Assembly (NCBI GenBank): GCA_012931725.1
Contig: CM022944.1
Location: forward strand, 38,104,094 to 38,168,093
Length of the DNA: 64,000 bases
DNA from: Litsea cubeba
Taxonomy: Eukaryota > Streptophyta > Magnoliopsida > Laurales > Lauraceae
Direction: 5' to 3'
Shown here: piece by piece, positions 62,895-64,000 of the stretch
Position numbering within the stretch: position 1 is the stretch's first letter
How the letters are laid out: every line of letters starts with the position of its first letter
The notes under the pieces: generated by a model
Told to the model about the DNA's origin: nothing
The model's input: the letters and a program-made list of their open reading frames with translations, nothing else
The model's database searches: none
Position numbers and translations under genes: made by a program

Positions 62895-63911
62895 CCCTCT
62901 TCCTCAGATGGACTCCGAAGGGGTACACATTTCTTTTGGTTTATGTTGATGATATGATTATCAGTGGCAATGATTTTGCTAGCATTACTTCCCTCAAACA
63001 TCATCTTACTCGCCATTTCCGAATGAAAGATCTTTGTCCTCTCACTTGCTTCCTCAGGCTTGAGTTTATTCGTAACAAATCGGGCATTCGGGTTCATCAA
63101 TGCAAGTATGCAACAGATTTGGTTACTTCGGCTAGACTTGATGAGGCTAGCATCTTTGCTACTCCTATGGAATTGAACAATAAAATCAATACGGATGATG
63201 GCTCTCCCCTGGCTGATCCTTGCATTTTCCGGCGAACTGTGGGTAGTCTGCTCTACGTGACTATGACCAGACTAGATATTTCTCATGCGGTTCATACTGT
63301 TAGTCAGTTTGTTAGCAATCCACACACGCCTCATCTTACTGCTGCCTTGCGCATACTCCGGTATGTTAAAGGCACTCTTAATCATGGTCTTTTCTACTCT
63401 TCTGGTGCTTCTCTACACTTAACCGCTTATGCTGACGCGGACTGGGCCGGCTGTCCGGATACACGGAGATCTACCACTGGCTAGTGCATGTTTCTTGGGG
63501 AATCTCTGATTTCCTGGAAGTGTAAGAAGCAAACCACAGTTTCGAAATCTTCTGCCAAAATATCGAGCCATGTCGTCTGCTAGTGCTGAAATAATTTGGC
63601 TACGACGTCTTCTTTGTGAATTGGGTATGCTTATTGGCACTTCTACACCTCTGTATGGGGACAATACCAGTGCCACCCGAATCGCAAACAATCCGGTCTT
63701 CCATGAAAAGACAAAGCACATTGAGATTGATTGTCATTTCATTCGTCAGCATGTTGTTACTAAGAAGATCACTTTGCCTCATGTTTCTATCCATCATCAG
63801 TTGGCATATATATTCACAAAAGCTCTTCCTAAACCTCGGCATGATGATCTTACTAGCAAATTAACGTTTCGTGTCTTCCCACATCAATTTGAGGGGGAGC
63901 GTAGAAGATAA
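62895..63911 (+). pseudogene. Copia 1 reverse transcriptase 3' part and RNase H
   Basis: Continues the outer element: LRWTPKGYTFLLVYVDDM (catalytic YVDD), SGIRVHQCKYATDLVTSA, RRTVGSLLYVTMTRLDI, then RNase H ADADWAGCPDTRRSTTG and a TAG at 63,482-63,484, LISWKCKKQT, a small deletion in the SSAEAEYRA block, HIEIDCHFIRQHV and LAYIFTKALPKPRH. Ends as the 3' LTR begins. Confidence 0.93.
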
Positions 63912-64000
63912 CTCATAACATAAAAGGCCCATCTAGGCCCAAGTAGAATGTCCCAAGTGTGGGATTGTATGTTCAACGTGTGGGATTGTATTGAGTAATA
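63900..64000 (+). repeat. Start of the 3' LTR of copia 1
   Basis: Begins CGTAGAAGATAACTC after GAGGGGGAG and matches 47,954 onward (AAAAGGCCCATCTAGGCCC). It contains a duplicated TGTGGGATTGTAT phrase absent from the 5' copy. The window ends inside it. Confidence 0.93.

Larger units (their letters stand above)
47954..64000 (+). mobile_element. Ty1/copia element 1 (outer), right end beyond the window
   Basis: 5' LTR 47,954-48,255, primer site, gag, protease, integrase, RT, then a whole second copia element, then the rest of RT, RNase H, a purine tract (TTGAGGGGGAG) and the start of the 3' LTR at 63,900. Without the inserted 10.8 kb it would be about 5.5 kb, a normal copia size. Frameshifts and stops in gag, integrase and RNase H make it non-autonomous. 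Its right target duplication is outside the window. Confidence 0.93.

Noticed and set aside
1..64000. Endogenous pararetrovirus or bacterial-type defence or secondary-metabolite systems
   Set aside because: Every reverse transcriptase seen has LTR-retrotransposon domain order and LTRs; no movement-protein, coat or prokaryotic operon signals were found.

Overview
The window is nuclear DNA from a flowering plant with a repeat-rich, probably large genome. The evidence is GT-AG introns, an mRNA capping-enzyme gene whose sequence matches the plant family, and plant-type transposons of nearly every class (Tat-lineage and chromovirus Ty3/gypsy, Ty1/copia, TRIM, hAT, Mutator-like, a Helitron candidate, MITEs, and RTE-type LINE debris). 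No bacterial or organellar genes were seen. The species cannot be named from the sequence alone.

Layout. (1) 1-10,922: most of a Tat-lineage Ty3/gypsy element on the minus strand. Its 5' LTR is at 10,046-10,922 and its 3' LTR lies left of base 1. Gag-pol runs 9,981 to 4,228 in one frame broken by six in-frame stops. Between pol and the missing 3' LTR are 59-bp and 63-bp tandem repeats and a spliced, apparently intact antisense gene on the plus strand (126-2,367). (2) 10,923-20,178: intergenic DNA with two hAT-type MITEs that have 8-bp target duplications, a copia RNase H remnant split by one of them, a 3-kb block of repeated GGGCCCAC-rich segments, and a weak LINE-like trace. (3) 20,179-44,890, minus strand: the one host gene recognised, the C-terminal guanylyltransferase half of a plant mRNA capping enzyme. 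Nine exons are intact and in phase (334 residues plus stop) and carry nucleotidyltransferase motifs I, III, IIIa, IV, V and VI. Two of its introns are 12.1 kb and 8.5 kb and are filled with transposons. (4) 44,891-64,000: DNA upstream of the first visible exon. No exon of the N-terminal RNA triphosphatase half was found, so this is probably another intron of at least 19 kb. It holds a copia element (47,954 to beyond 64,000) interrupted by a second copia of the same family (52,114-62,894). The second is itself interrupted by a LINE 3' fragment and a 5.2-kb hAT transposon.

How the parts relate. The capping-enzyme gene looks functional: every exon joins in frame at GT-AG borders. The mobile elements are mostly decayed, but many have exact boundaries. 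Target-site duplications were read directly for the chromovirus (CTTAT), two TRIMs (TGTTG, GTGGG), the nested copia (CCCTC), the hAT (GGAGTATG), a Mutator-like element (TTGAAATTA) and several MITEs. This gives a readable insertion order: gene intron, then LTR elements, then MITEs, TRIMs and DNA transposons inside them.

Most notable observations: the spliced antisense gene in the Tat element, the Mutator-like element carrying a GC-rich, gene-like segment and GTCGATATCGAC palindromes, two complete TRIMs, the inverted gag duplication in the 24-28 kb gypsy element, and the extreme intron expansion of a housekeeping gene.
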